Assembly (NCBI RefSeq): GCF_003076275.1
Contig: NZ_CP029064.1
Coordinates: 1,870,501-1,934,500, forward strand
Reading direction: 5' to 3'
DNA: 64,000 bases
From: Microbulbifer sp. A4B17
Lineage (GTDB): Bacteria; Pseudomonadota; Gammaproteobacteria; Pseudomonadales; Cellvibrionaceae
Part shown: piece by piece, positions 26,393-35,277 of the stretch
Numbering within the stretch: position 1 is the first letter of the stretch
Layout of the letters: each line of letters starts with the position of its first letter
Position numbers and translations under genes: made by a program
The notes under the pieces: generated by a model
Told to the model about the DNA's origin: nothing
Seen by the model: only the letters and a program-made list of their open reading frames with translations
Database searches by the model: none

Positions 26393-27559
26393 GTGCTGAG
26401 GTTGCCGATTGGTGAACGCCCGCGATGGCAGGAGCGGGCACAGGAGTTTGGGTTCCACTTCCATACTATGTATGGCGAGCCCTATTGGGATGAAAGTGCC
26501 TACTATCAGTTCTCCCTGGAGCAGATAGAAAAGCATATTGAAGACCCCACTGAAGAAATTCACCAAATGTGCCTGGAAGTCGTCTCCCGTGTGCTCGAGG
26601 ATGAGGAGCTGTTAAGACGCTTTTGTATCCCCGAACAACATTGGGACTTTGTACGAACCTCCTGGCGCAATGGTGACCCCAGTCTCTATTCCCGCCTGGA
26701 CTTTGCCTACTCTGGCCAGGGGCCGGCGAAACTCTATGAGAACAATGCCGACACACCAACTTCACTTTATGAAACTGGATTCTGGCAGTGGCTTTGGTTG
26801 CAGGACAATGTCGACCGGAGGTCACTGCCGTTACAATCGGACCAGTTTAACAGCTTGCAGGAGAAGTTGGTCAATCGCTTCCATGATCTGCAGTTCCTGA
26901 CCCCAGGAAGGGAATTACATTTCGCTTGCTGTAAAGATACGGAGGAGGATCGAGGCACAGTCCAGTATTTACAGGATTGTGCATCCGAAGCGGGTATAAA
27001 GAATCACTTCATCTTTATCGAAGATATTGGTCGGAATGAAGTTGGCGAGTTTACTGATTTGAATGATCAGGTAATTACCTGGATGTTCAAACTTTACCCT
27101 TGGGAGTTTATGCTCCGCGAGGAGTTCGGAGCTTTGCTGGCAGGAAGCAATGTCCGTTGGTTAGAGCCGCCCTGGAAGGCGATTATCTCCAATAAGGCGC
27201 TTCTGCCAATGTTGTGGAAACTGTTCCCCGAACACCCCAATCTATTACCCTCATTTTTTGAAGATGAGTTAGACAAGGCTGCGGGTTTCCCTGAGCTGGT
27301 AAAGAAGCCAATCTTTTCCAGGGAAGGGGCGAATATTTCGGTAGTAAAGGGGGCGGATACCACTTTGCTGTCCGATGGTCCCTATGGACAAGAAGGGTTT
27401 ATCTACCAGGCTTTGCACCCACTTCCCAAGTTTGGAGAGAATCATACCCTGGTGGGCAGTTGGCTGGTTGATGATCTCGCGGCCGGGATGTCTATCCGTG
27501 AGGATTCAAACTTGATCACCCAGGATATGAGCCGCTATCTGCCGCATATCATTCTTTAG
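26393..27559 (+). CDS. yjfC: Glutathionylspermidine synthase-like ATP-grasp ligase (YjfC)
   Basis: The 388-residue protein is an ATP-grasp amide ligase of the glutathionylspermidine synthase C-terminal type, without the amidase half found in E. coli Gss. Signatures include DFAYSGQGPAKLYENNADTP (substrate/Mg region) and KKPIFSREGANI (ATP-grasp lysine and glycine loop). The start is GTG with GGAGG at 26381-26385, 3 bases after yjfM. The substrate is unknown; a peptide or polyamine tag on an operon partner is a reasonable guess, and the Gly-rich tail of YjfM is one possible target. Confidence 0.9.
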   Translation: MLRLPIGERPRWQERAQEFGFHFHTMYGEPYWDESAYYQFSLEQIEKHIEDPTEEIHQMCLEVVSRVLEDEELLRRFCIPEQHWDFVRTSWRNGDPSLYSRLDFAYSGQGPAKLYENNADTPTSLYETGFWQWLWLQDNVDRRSLPLQSDQFNSLQEKLVNRFHDLQFLTPGRELHFACCKDTEEDRGTVQYLQDCASEAGIKNHFIFIEDIGRNEVGEFTDLNDQVITWMFKLYPWEFMLREEFGALLAGSNVRWLEPPWKAIISNKALLPMLWKLFPEHPNLLPSFFEDELDKAAGFPELVKKPIFSREGANISVVKGADTTLLSDGPYGQEGFIYQALHPLPKFGENHTLVGSWLVDDLAAGMSIREDSNLITQDMSRYLPHIIL

Positions 27560-27572
27560 CCCGGTGCCAAGT

Positions 27573-27600
27573 GTTCGCGCCGAAACAAGCCGGCGCGAAC
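27573..27600. terminator. Long inverted repeat between the convergent yjfC and PagL-like genes
   Basis: GTTCGCGCCG (27573-27582) and CGGCGCGAAC (27591-27600) form a perfect 10-bp stem with an 8-base loop between two convergent stop codons. A T-run is absent in both directions, so it may act as a transcript end or processing structure. Confidence 0.55.
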
Positions 27601-27612
27601 CTGTTCCACTCT

Positions 27613-28245
27613 TTAAAAGCTATAGTGCAACCTCAGCTCAAAGAAATTGACCCCTGAATTCTCAGAACAAGTCCCGGCATTTGAGTAATGCAAGGCGTAA
27701 GTTGTGACTCCCCAGCGTCTCTCACTACCAAAGTCAGAGCCCAGTCCAATTCGATCCTCAAACTGAAAATGACACCCGAGAGTCGTGTGGTTGGTATTTT
27801 TACTCACGATATTGGAGTCGGTTATATAGCTGGCACCCACCGCAACTTCGAAGTAGGGAAAAATTGGGGTGTCCCATTGAGGTAAATATTCAAACCTCCA
27901 TACGGGGCTCAGTGACATGCCGTGGACCAAATCTTCTCCACGTTTAGATACATCTGAATCACCGTCGTCCAGACTGGATCGCCATTCAAAGTAACTGGTT
28001 TCCAGCCTGGTTTTTAGTGTCCATTTGTCGCTGAGGGACCACTGCCAGGGCAGGTCCTTGGATAGGGCAAGGCGGTACTGGGTAAGCTCATTGCGACGAT
28101 TTGAAAACCCTGGCCCGGCACCGACTATTGCGACCCAACGTTTATCCGGATTATTTGCCGGCTCAGCCACAGAGCAGACCGGAAATAATAGTGAAGAGAA
28201 AAACAGGTACAGGCCGAGCCTGCGGATCATCCAGTACAACATCAT
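27613..28245 (-). CDS. PagL-like lipid A 3-O-deacylase / acyloxyacyl hydrolase
   Basis: The 210-residue protein has a signal peptide (ending around SVAE) and a beta-barrel pattern ending in a C-terminal phenylalanine (LRLHYSF), as expected for an outer-membrane protein. The PagL catalytic set is visible: His186 and Ser188 in HYSNAG, and Glu203 in FFELRL. PagL removes the 3-O-linked acyl chain of lipid A and can alter immune recognition and envelope stability. Overall similarity to PagL is modest, so the assignment rests on the motif and topology. Confidence 0.75.
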   Translation of the reverse strand: MMLYWMIRRLGLYLFFSSLLFPVCSVAEPANNPDKRWVAIVGAGPGFSNRRNELTQYRLALSKDLPWQWSLSDKWTLKTRLETSYFEWRSSLDDGDSDVSKRGEDLVHGMSLSPVWRFEYLPQWDTPIFPYFEVAVGASYITDSNIVSKNTNHTTLGCHFQFEDRIGLGSDFGSERRWGVTTYALHYSNAGTCSENSGVNFFELRLHYSF

Positions 28246-29044
28246 CCCTGTTCCTACCTTTCCTACTACAAATTGCGACTACAAGAAAATGATTGGTAAG
28301 GGAAAACTCAAAATCATCCGAGTTATTTTCCAGTGTAGACAGAGGTGATTAGGTATAGGCATTTTATCCCAGTATAAATCTGTAATTAGGAATAAGTTAC
28401 CAGGCTTCGGATGCTTTTATTGCCAGGAAAATGCTTATTGTGACAGTTGAAGTAAGGGGGTGACGAATTAAATCCGGAGAGGGAGAAGTGCTTTCCCTTT
28501 ATTAGTTGAATGAGGTGTTCTGGCGGTTGAAGTGCCTGCCACCAGTGGGTTCCGAATGGTAAATGCCTGAGAACAAGGTTATCTGACAGGTTGCTGATGT
28601 TTGGGGGGTAGATATTTATGCTGATTTTTTCGGCCTTGATGGTTGAAGCTTGGGATGGTCGGCGCTGTCGCCTAATGATAATTTGTATTCGCAGGTAGGT
28701 TTAGAGTTTGAATATCAGGGATTTATTGTTGTCGGCCTTAAAGATTTTTTCACTCTTTATTTTATTGAGCTTGGGTAATGGACTTCAATTTTCTGGATCT
28801 ATTTTTTATTTTATTTGCTGATTCTTAAGAATATTTTTCTCGAAATAGATATGTGTAGGAAAGTATTTCTTTTTTAGATCTTTGAGAATTGTAAAGCGTT
28901 ATAAATAATTGTCAGGAACCGTACTGATAAGTGACGGTCCATAACTCTGTCGCCAACGTTACGCATTGAATGTGTGTAGTCAGGATAAGGATTCTGGTTC
29001 AACTGGGGAAGGAAGTTGGGCTAAATTGAATAACAGGCAGAGAT
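28246..29044. other. Long upstream region of the LPMO gene, one copy of a duplicated segment
   Basis: No coding frame is convincing in these 800 AT-rich bases. From about 28530 onward the sequence matches, at reduced identity, the stretch that precedes the LPMO remnant at 32092. The clearest match is 28912-28965 (TGTCAGGAACCGTACTGATA...) against 31950-32000 (TGTCAGGAACCGTATTGATA...). It presumably carries the LPMO promoter and 5' untranslated leader. Confidence 0.7.
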
Positions 29045-30532
29045 ATGATTTTACGAAAGACCAAATTCGCATCTGTAATTAAGCAACCTATATTAAATCG
29101 TACATTAATGGCTATAGCACTAGCCGGAATGAGTTCCAACGCACTTAGCCATGGTTATGTAGAAGCTGCTGATGGTGGAGTTGCATCCGCTCGTGGGACT
29201 CTGTGTAAATACGCTCTCGATACGGGCGAAATGAATATTGACTGTGGTGCTGTTCAGTGGGAACCGCAAAGTATAGAAGGGGATGAGGGTTTCCCTGAAA
29301 GCGGACCAGCCGATGGGCAGATTGCCAGTGCGGGAGATAGCTCCTGGTCAGAACTAAATGAGCAGTCCTCTGATCGCTGGGTTAAAAACTATATCAGCTC
29401 TGGCTGGCAAACCTTCAAGTGGTACTTTACGGCAAATCATGTAACCCGTGATTGGAAATATTACATTACCAAAGAAGATTGGAACCCAAATGCGGTCTTG
29501 ACCCGTGACCAATTTGATCTAGATCCATTCTGTGAAGTTGATGGTAACTATGAGCAGCCTGCTGTAAACACGACACATGAGTGTCAGGTGCCGGAACGTG
29601 AAGGTTACCACGTAATTCTTGCCGTCTGGGATGTGGGCGATACGGTTAATGCCTTCTATAACGTTATTGATGTCGAGTTTGATGGTGATAATGTTGTCAA
29701 TACTGACTGGAGCGTTGGAGGCACGATTAATCCAACTCAAGACTTGAACGTGGGTGATAAAGTTTATACTCGTGTATTTGATAGCTCTGGTGAAAATTCC
29801 TCTTACTCTACTGTTTTGGAAATTTCCTCAGACGAACAGGGTATCGCTGAAAACTGGTCTCACGACCTGGCTGAACTGATTAACCAGGAGCAGAGCAGTA
29901 TTCGTGCGGGCGATTATGATGGTAGCAGCAGCTTTGAGCCCCTGTATGGGATCAATAGTATTTATTTGCTAGAAAGTAGCGGCCTGGAAAGTGTTGAGAT
30001 CGGGTACGAACTCGTCGCGGACCAGGATGATGACACTACCGATGATAACGATTCGGGTGATAGTGACGATGCGGATGATGGCGGAGATTCAGGTGATTCT
30101 GACAACTCTGGAAATTCCAGCTGTGAAGCATTTGTGCAGCAGTATGGTGGTGATCCGGGTTATTCAATTGGTGACGTAGTTATCTATGACGGAGTCGCTT
30201 ACGAATCCACTCATGAGCCAAACTGGTGGTCTCCGGGCGCGGCGCCGCAACTGTGGAGCGAAACTACCTGCGATGACTCGGATAGTGGCTCAGACGATAG
30301 CTCTGATAGCGGCTCCGACAACAGCTCTGATGATAGCTCCGATAACAGCAGCGGTGATGACAGCTCTGCCGTTTCCTGTCCTGAGTTCCAGCAGCCCTAC
30401 GCGGGTGATAGCGGTTACCAGGTTGGAGATCGCGTAACTTTCGATGGCCAGGTTTATATCTCAACCTACGGTCCAAACTGGTGGTCCCCGTCAGCTGCAC
30501 CTCAATATTGGGAGGAGAGCTCCTGCCAGTAA
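29045..30532 (+). CDS. Secreted AA10 lytic polysaccharide monooxygenase with two chitin-binding modules
   Basis: A signal peptide ends at SNALS so that the mature protein begins with His36 ([10 protein letters not shown]), the first ligand of the copper histidine brace. The second is His132 in [13 protein letters not shown], and the AFYN motif of the axial Phe follows further on. The AA10 domain (36 to about 325) is joined by an Asp/Ser-rich linker to a CBM5/12- or CBM73-like module (360-409, [13 protein letters not shown]), a second acidic Ser-rich linker (410-444), and another such module (445-495, [13 protein letters not shown]). Together these indicate oxidative cleavage of chitin outside the cell. 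Confidence 0.93.
   Translation: MILRKTKFASVIKQPILNRTLMAIALAGMSSNALSHGYVEAADGGVASARGTLCKYALDTGEMNIDCGAVQWEPQSIEGDEGFPESGPADGQIASAGDSSWSELNEQSSDRWVKNYISSGWQTFKWYFTANHVTRDWKYYITKEDWNPNAVLTRDQFDLDPFCEVDGNYEQPAVNTTHECQVPEREGYHVILAVWDVGDTVNAFYNVIDVEFDGDNVVNTDWSVGGTINPTQDLNVGDKVYTRVFDSSGENSSYSTVLEISSDEQGIAENWSHDLAELINQEQSSIRAGDYDGSSSFEPLYGINSIYLLESSGLESVEIGYELVADQDDDTTDDNDSGDSDDADDGGDSGDSDNSGNSSCEAFVQQYGGDPGYSIGDVVIYDGVAYESTHEPNWWSPGAAPQLWSETTCDDSDSGSDDSSDSGSDNSSDDSSDNSSGDDSSAVSCPEFQQPYAGDSGYQVGDRVTFDGQVYISTYGPNWWSPSAAPQYWEESSCQ
30118..30531 (+). repeat. Two tandem chitin-binding modules with acidic serine linker
   Basis: Codons 360-409 and 445-495 of the LPMO gene encode near-identical modules (shared G-Y-x-GD-V, FDG/YDG-x-Y, PNWWSP, AAPQ-W, C-terminal Cys). 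The intervening DNA is a simple GAT/AGC-rich repeat. Confidence 0.85.
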
Positions 30533-30664
30533 CTTGTGCACTCGCTCACCTATTACCTGGATGATGGTTGAGTTGAGCCCGGCCAAAGGATAAAGTTTCC
30601 TGAGGCCGGACGTAGCTGGTGTGCCGCTTATTGCGATACGCCAGCCACATTCCTCTCTGTTGCG

Positions 30665-31320
30665 CTAAATAGCAATCTTATTATTCCATTCGCAATCATC
30701 TCTTCGTTTTCTTCATAAATAGTCAGAGCTTAATAATTTCCAAATACAATCCTGTATTTCATCAGAAATTACTTCCTGTATCTTATTGTCGATCCTGTAG
30801 TCCGTGGGAAGAATAGCCTTCAACTCCGTGTTATTCCGGTTTAGACAATCGTCTACTCACTCATGCTCGGGATAACCACTTCTAGAAGAAACGAATCTAC
30901 TTCATCGCATATTCTACGATAGTGGATTATTGCCTGTTCCATCTTTGCAGAAGGTAGCAGTAGTTTGGCTATTTATTTCAATTAGAATTTTGAATCTGGT
31001 GCAGATAATGGCTTCGTCATCTATAACCTTAATATGCAATTTACGCTTATCATCCAATTTATTGGTTTGATAGATATTTTTTTCACTTAGGGCTTGGTGA
31101 TGATTTGAAATAACTGCCTGTGTCGAACCGACTCTAATATCGTGTATCGCTTTTATGTAAATTGACGATACCACGCACAGAGGAAAGCCCCAGTTATGTG
31201 TCATGTCTGCTTTGCTTGGTGCTAGAAAATTAATCAAATACTTGCCTGTGCACTTCAGTGGGTATACCTGTGCCATTATTGACTATTCTGATCAAAAATT
31301 ACTGGCCAGCAATGAATCTT
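30665..31320 (-). pseudogene. Eroded copy of the hybrid histidine kinase receiver end
   Basis: This stretch aligns with the 3' part of the intact kinase gene (about 35280-35950). Examples are ACAATCCTGTATTTCATCAG versus ACAATCCAGTACCCCGTCAG, and the segment around 31265 (CCTGTGCCATTATTGACTAT) versus 35900 (CCGGTGCCATTATCAGTAAT). Many substitutions and indels break the frame: the translated fragment KLHIKVIDDEAIICTR corresponds to [16 protein letters not shown], but the receiver's phospho-aspartate region is out of frame. The 5' three quarters of the kinase (PAS, HisKA) are missing or unrecognisable. It is convergent with the LPMO gene, as the intact kinase is with the second LPMO remnant. Confidence 0.85.
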
Positions 31321-32091
31321 TAAATTAACGATACAAAATGAGTCTTCAATTTAGTTATTGATGTACTCAATTATATTAATAGTTACTCTCAATGAGTTTC
31401 AGTTGGGTGGATACTTCCGAGACAATGCTGGTTAAAATTGGGCATAAAATTTCCTTTCAAATTTGATTGCCGTGTCAAAGCTCTAACAGTTTTTAGAGCT
31501 GGATTGCTACCACCAGTGGAGGTTTTTCTACCTTGAAATCATCTCGTAGCCATCGTGGTCGATAGCTTTTCAATAGTAAAATAGTACTAAGTGAAGCCAT
31601 GGTGAACATTCAATAAATATAGCTGATTCACCGTTTAAGTGGCCTGGAAGTGGGGCAAGCTCTTATAAGTTGAACCCTTGCGTAATCTCAAGAATATCTT
31701 TTTATGGTGGTGCGGCCCTGTTTTGTCGTCTATTGATAATTTGATGGTTTTTTAATGCTCAGGATTTTGGAATTGGTAAATTTATTTTTTTACGCTTCCA
31801 CAAATTTTTTGGCTTAGATTTTAAGTATGCTTACGGATTGATTAATATTTTTTTAGGGATGGATTTTTATTTGGAAATTAGTTGTTTTGACTTTTCTTGT
31901 GGTGGAAAATTTCACCGATTTCAATTTTCTATGTGTGTAAATTTGTGAAAATAACTGTCAGGAACCGTATTGATAAGTGGCGGTCTATAATTTTGTAATA
32001 ATTATTATATTCGAGGATTACCTCGTCAGGTATTAAGGACCTGTTTCAACTGGGGAAGAAAATTAGGCAAATTCGAATAACAGGCAGACAA
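31321..32091. repeat. Degenerate second copy of the LPMO upstream region
   Basis: The segment holds no gene. Its right part matches the sequence before the intact LPMO: 31950-31990 against 28912-28952, 32048-32075 (CAACTGGGGAAGAAAATTAGGCAAAT, close to 28998-29025), and the CAGGCAGA just before the ATG. Further left, weaker matches are seen at 31705-31745 against 28658-28690 (both ending TGATAATTTG). Confidence 0.75.
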
Positions 32092-32355
32092 ATGATTTCA
32101 CGAAGAACCAAGCTAGTACCTGTAGTTAACCAATCCGCATTAAGTCGCACATTTATGGCTGGGATATTGGCCAATATCAGATCAAGCGCACATAGATCGT
32201 GGATCTGCCGATGGGTAAATTTCCAGTGTGGGAGGTAGCTCCTGGCCAGGCTTGAATCAACGATCTTCTGATCGTTGAGTGAAAAATTATATTGATTCTG
32301 GTTGGCAAACCTTTAATTGGCACTTTACTAAAATTCAATTTAATCACGATTCATT
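32092..32355 (+). pseudogene. LPMO pseudogene, 5' fragment
   Basis: The ATG at 32092 opens MISRRTKLVPVV, paralogous to the intact [12 protein letters not shown]. At the signal peptide cleavage site the sequence jumps: a deletion equivalent to about 150 bases of the intact gene (29155-29307) removes the start of the mature domain and its frame. Matching then resumes (GCCGATGGGTAAATTTCCAG with GCCGATGGGCAGATTGCCAG, and TGGTTGGCAAACCTTTAATTGG with TGGCTGGCAAACCTTCAAGTGG, each given in part) with in-frame stops such as TGAATC and TGAGTG. Similarity ends near 32355, where unrelated DNA begins. Confidence 0.9.
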
Positions 32356-32698
32356 GAGTAATCGCAATCCCTTTGGCAGCAGAAATTAGGAGAACGAGCC
32401 ACATTTCGCTTTGTCCAGTGGCTGATAACAAAACCACTTTTGTGTTTGGCCTTCTTTTTACTATTGGCGTGATGAGTATATGGAAGTCTGGCGCGAAGCA
32501 ATGTGAGGTGGTAAGGATCGCACTGGCAGCATAAGGGGGCAAGTTTGTAATTTGCAAGTAGAGGTTTGCTTGGAATATTACACGGCGCGATCTCCATAAT
32601 TAGATGCAATCAATGATAGCCAACTTGAAAACAAACTTATGGCCCACTGATAGATTTACTGATTCAGCGCGCCCTTCAAAATCAAAGGACGTAATACA
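32356..32698. other. Gene-free left part of the inserted block
   Basis: There is no convincing gene here. Two overlapping minus-strand frames of 68 and 89 codons exist, but neither has a good ribosome site or a recognisable product. AAAGGA at about 32684 serves the next gene. Confidence 0.4.
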
Positions 32699-34321
32699 AT
32701 GAACCACATCTTTTTAAAAACATCGGCCTGTTTTCTGGCGGCTGGCTTGTTACTGGCAACGGATATCGTGCATGCTCAGCAGGCAAAAGGTAAACAGCCC
32801 AAGAGGCAAACCAGCGCTTACCTAGGCGAAACGAGCAGGTCCACGCTGTCCAAAGGCGTACTTGATCGGCTCGAGCAGACGTCGGGGAAAGCTGACAAAC
32901 TTAATAGACCAAGAGATCGTGTTTTATTCTGGTTCAACACCATGCTCGATTCATCGGCTATTGACCACACACCAGACCCTGACACTGGCGAAGTGGACTT
33001 CTACCAGGGGGGACCCACTCGCTCCAGCCGCGCATTCGCGATAGTGCAAACCGCCGTGTTTGATGCTGTGAACGCATTCGACGGTAAATACCAACCCTAT
33101 AATGATCTTGGTACGTTTGATACCAGGGATGCATCTAAAGATGCTGCTATCGCCTATGCCGCTTACGATACCTTGCGCGCACTCTACCCCGATCAATCAG
33201 AACGCTTGCTGGAAATACTGGAATCAGACCTGGACCAGTTAAGAGATAGTGCGGACAGGATTGCTAATGGCCAGGCCATCGGCGAAGCCGCAGCAGCAGC
33301 CATGCTCGCAGCGCGCAGCAACGATAAGGCCGACCATTTGGAACCTGCTTACGGAGAGGGTGGCGCAGTCGCTGACGGCGATGGCACCTATCATTCCACA
33401 TCGGTCAACACCGGTGCCACGGTGCCCGGAGAATGGCAGCCGGATCCCGTCGATCCAGAGGGCCATGACTCCGTGGCGTTAGGAGCTTACTGGGGCAGTG
33501 TGACCCCCTTTTCACTGACTTCAGGTGATCAATTCCGAAGCCCGACTCCACCTGAAATAACGTCTGAGGAATATGCTGAAGCCTATGAGGAAGTGGCCGC
33601 GCTTGGTGGATCTCCAGCCAATACCATTACTCCGTCAACGTCCACAGCAGAGACGCGATTCATTGGAAATTACTGGGGATATGACGGTGTACCGCTGCTA
33701 GGCATTCCGCCGCGCCTTTATAACCTCATTGCCCTGCAGGCGGCGATAGACAACAATGTCGAAAATGAATTGGAGCTGGCCCGCTATTTTGCGCTGATCA
33801 ATGTGGGCCTGGCGGACTCCGGTATCGCCGCATGGGACAGCAAATACTATTACAACTACTGGCGACCGGTTACAGGGATTCGTGTCGACGACGACAACTC
33901 CTTGACCTTACAGGATGAACAATGGCTGCCGGTAGGGGTATCGGTTATCAACACCACAACCGCGATTAGGCCTACGCCGCCGTTTCCTTCTTATCCATCC
34001 GGTCATGCCACCTTCGGTGCTTCCACCTTCGAGATCATGCGCAGTATGTTTGGAGACCAGCCATTTACCTTTGTGTCGGAAGAATACAACGGAGAAGGCT
34101 TTGATCCTTTCACGCCGGATACACCGAGGCCATTGGTACCTGTCCGTTTTGAATCCTATACCAACGCTCAACAGGAAAATGGTATCAGCCGAATCTACAA
34201 CGGCGTCCACTGGAGCTTTGACAATATCGCGGGCCAGGTCATGGGCGAGCAGATCGCGCAGAACTTAATGAATAACGTCGAAGCATTTAGCCTGATCAGT
34301 AGATCAAGGACTCGTAGGTAA
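32699..34321 (+). CDS. Vanadium-dependent haloperoxidase / PAP2-family secreted protein
   Basis: The 540-residue protein has a signal peptide (ending VHAQQ). It contains all three vanadate/phosphate-binding motifs of the family: K382-x6-R389-P390 (KYYYNYWRP), PSYPSGHATF with S434-G435-H436, and R498-x5-H504-x3-D508 (RIYNGVHWSFD). Vanadium haloperoxidases oxidise halides with H2O2; related PAP2 proteins are acid phosphatases, and the motifs alone do not separate the two. The gene is visibly more GC-rich than its flanks and sits between two pieces of a broken LPMO gene, which suggests acquisition. Confidence 0.88.
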   Translation: MNHIFLKTSACFLAAGLLLATDIVHAQQAKGKQPKRQTSAYLGETSRSTLSKGVLDRLEQTSGKADKLNRPRDRVLFWFNTMLDSSAIDHTPDPDTGEVDFYQGGPTRSSRAFAIVQTAVFDAVNAFDGKYQPYNDLGTFDTRDASKDAAIAYAAYDTLRALYPDQSERLLEILESDLDQLRDSADRIANGQAIGEAAAAAMLAARSNDKADHLEPAYGEGGAVADGDGTYHSTSVNTGATVPGEWQPDPVDPEGHDSVALGAYWGSVTPFSLTSGDQFRSPTPPEITSEEYAEAYEEVAALGGSPANTITPSTSTAETRFIGNYWGYDGVPLLGIPPRLYNLIALQAAIDNNVENELELARYFALINVGLADSGIAAWDSKYYYNYWRPVTGIRVDDDNSLTLQDEQWLPVGVSVINTTTAIRPTPPFPSYPSGHATFGASTFEIMRSMFGDQPFTFVSEEYNGEGFDPFTPDTPRPLVPVRFESYTNAQQENGISRIYNGVHWSFDNIAGQVMGEQIAQNLMNNVEAFSLISRSRTRR

Positions 34322-34372
34322 CTATTTCTGCACTATGAGCTAAACGAGCGAGACTCGCTCTTACCATCAGAC

Positions 34373-34392
34373 GCCGCCCTGTAAGGGGCGGC
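34373..34392 (+). promoter_or_regulatory. GC hairpin covering the ribosome site of the following gene
   Basis: GCCGCCC (34373-34379) pairs with GGGCGGC (34386-34392) around TGTAAG. The AAGGGG ribosome site (34383-34388) lies in the loop and 3' arm, and the ATG at 34394 follows by 1 base. It may terminate the haloperoxidase transcript or limit translation of the next gene. Confidence 0.45.
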
Positions 34393-34393
34393 C

Positions 34394-34993
34394 ATGCCTA
34401 GGGTAACTTACCGTATGAACAGCAATCGATATATAACACTGGCAGTGTTCGGAATAATCGCTTTTGGGTTTTTAGCCACGCACACATTCTTAAAGCCAGT
34501 CGAAAACGAGCAGGTCTGGGTAAGTGAACCGAAGTCCGGTCCGGTTGTTGAAAGCGTTATCCAATCTGCAAAAACGCCGGCGTCGGTGGCGCTGGCCAGT
34601 AACGATATCAAGGCGGCCTTCGAGCGGGACACTGTTATTAAGTTAAACAGCATTGTTCGTCGCTCTCTGGTTACCATTCGTCAGTACGATGCTGAGATAA
34701 AGACTGTCCGGGAGAATAATCTTGTGATGACTCGGGATAGTGTAAATGAAGATCAAGTGGCAGCTGCCAGATCAAGTCTTGCCAAATTGCAGGAGTGGAA
34801 TCTCGAGGCATCCCAGGCACTCAAGGATATGAATGCCGCAGTTGCAGAGCTTGAAGCAAGTGATGAGTACTATAACGCCGCGATTTTAGCAGGCATGGTG
34901 CGCTTCGTTGAGACGGTAGCAACTGAGATAGGTGACGAATACCTCAAGCTGATAAAGTTAGCAGGGCAGGACACCGTAGCAGCAAAGTCGTGA
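34394..34993 (+). CDS. Single-TM protein with coiled-coil periplasmic part, unknown
   Basis: The 199-residue protein has one N-terminal TM segment (about residues 14-33, LAVFGIIAFGFLATHTFL) and a helical remainder rich in Ala, Glu and Lys that would lie in the periplasm. No family is recognised. ATG at 34394 has AAGGGG upstream but within a hairpin; ATG at 34415 is the alternative start. The stop is immediately followed by the second LPMO remnant, so the gene marks the right end of the inserted block. Confidence 0.65.
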   Translation: MPRVTYRMNSNRYITLAVFGIIAFGFLATHTFLKPVENEQVWVSEPKSGPVVESVIQSAKTPASVALASNDIKAAFERDTVIKLNSIVRRSLVTIRQYDAEIKTVRENNLVMTRDSVNEDQVAAARSSLAKLQEWNLEASQALKDMNAAVAELEASDEYYNAAILAGMVRFVETVATEIGDEYLKLIKLAGQDTVAAKS

Positions 34994-34999
34994 CAATCC

Positions 35000-35277
35000 G
35001 TTGAGATAGTAGCGGTTTGGAAATTGTCGAGAATGGCAGCGAGCTTATTACTGGTAAGTGAGTTGATTAAAAATTGGATGAAATTGATTCTGGCGATACC
35101 TTAGTTACAGAAAACTCTGCTTTTACGAGACTTAAGCTGAGGTCTCTATCGGTTACGCTGGTGTCTTAAAAAGTACTGCCTGTGAATCCAGGCATAAGCC
35201 ATGCTGGTGGCTTCTGAGCACCGCGCCGCAACTTTATAACGAAGCTACCTGCGATGATTCAGGTGGTAGTCTTTCTA
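35000..35277 (+). pseudogene. LPMO pseudogene, 3' fragment
   Basis: This matches intact LPMO codons around residues 309-415. GTAGCGGTTTGGAAATTGTCGA aligns with GTAGCGGCCTGGAAAGTGTTGA (end of the AA10 domain), and ACCGCGCCGCAACTTTATAA with GGCGCCGCAACTGTGGAGCG (first chitin-binding module), followed by GCTACCTGCGATGATTC versus ACTACCTGCGATGACTC. The reading frame is broken repeatedly. The second chitin-binding module is lost, and the fragment abuts the stop codon of the intact kinase gene. Confidence 0.85.

Noticed and set aside
30118..30531. GAT/AGC-rich repeats read as a CRISPR or microsatellite element
   Set aside because: They are in frame and encode the acidic serine linkers of the LPMO; there are no regular spacers.
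32356..32698. Minus-strand frames of 68 and 89 codons in the inserted block
   Set aside because: They overlap each other in different frames, have no ribosome site and no recognisable product.
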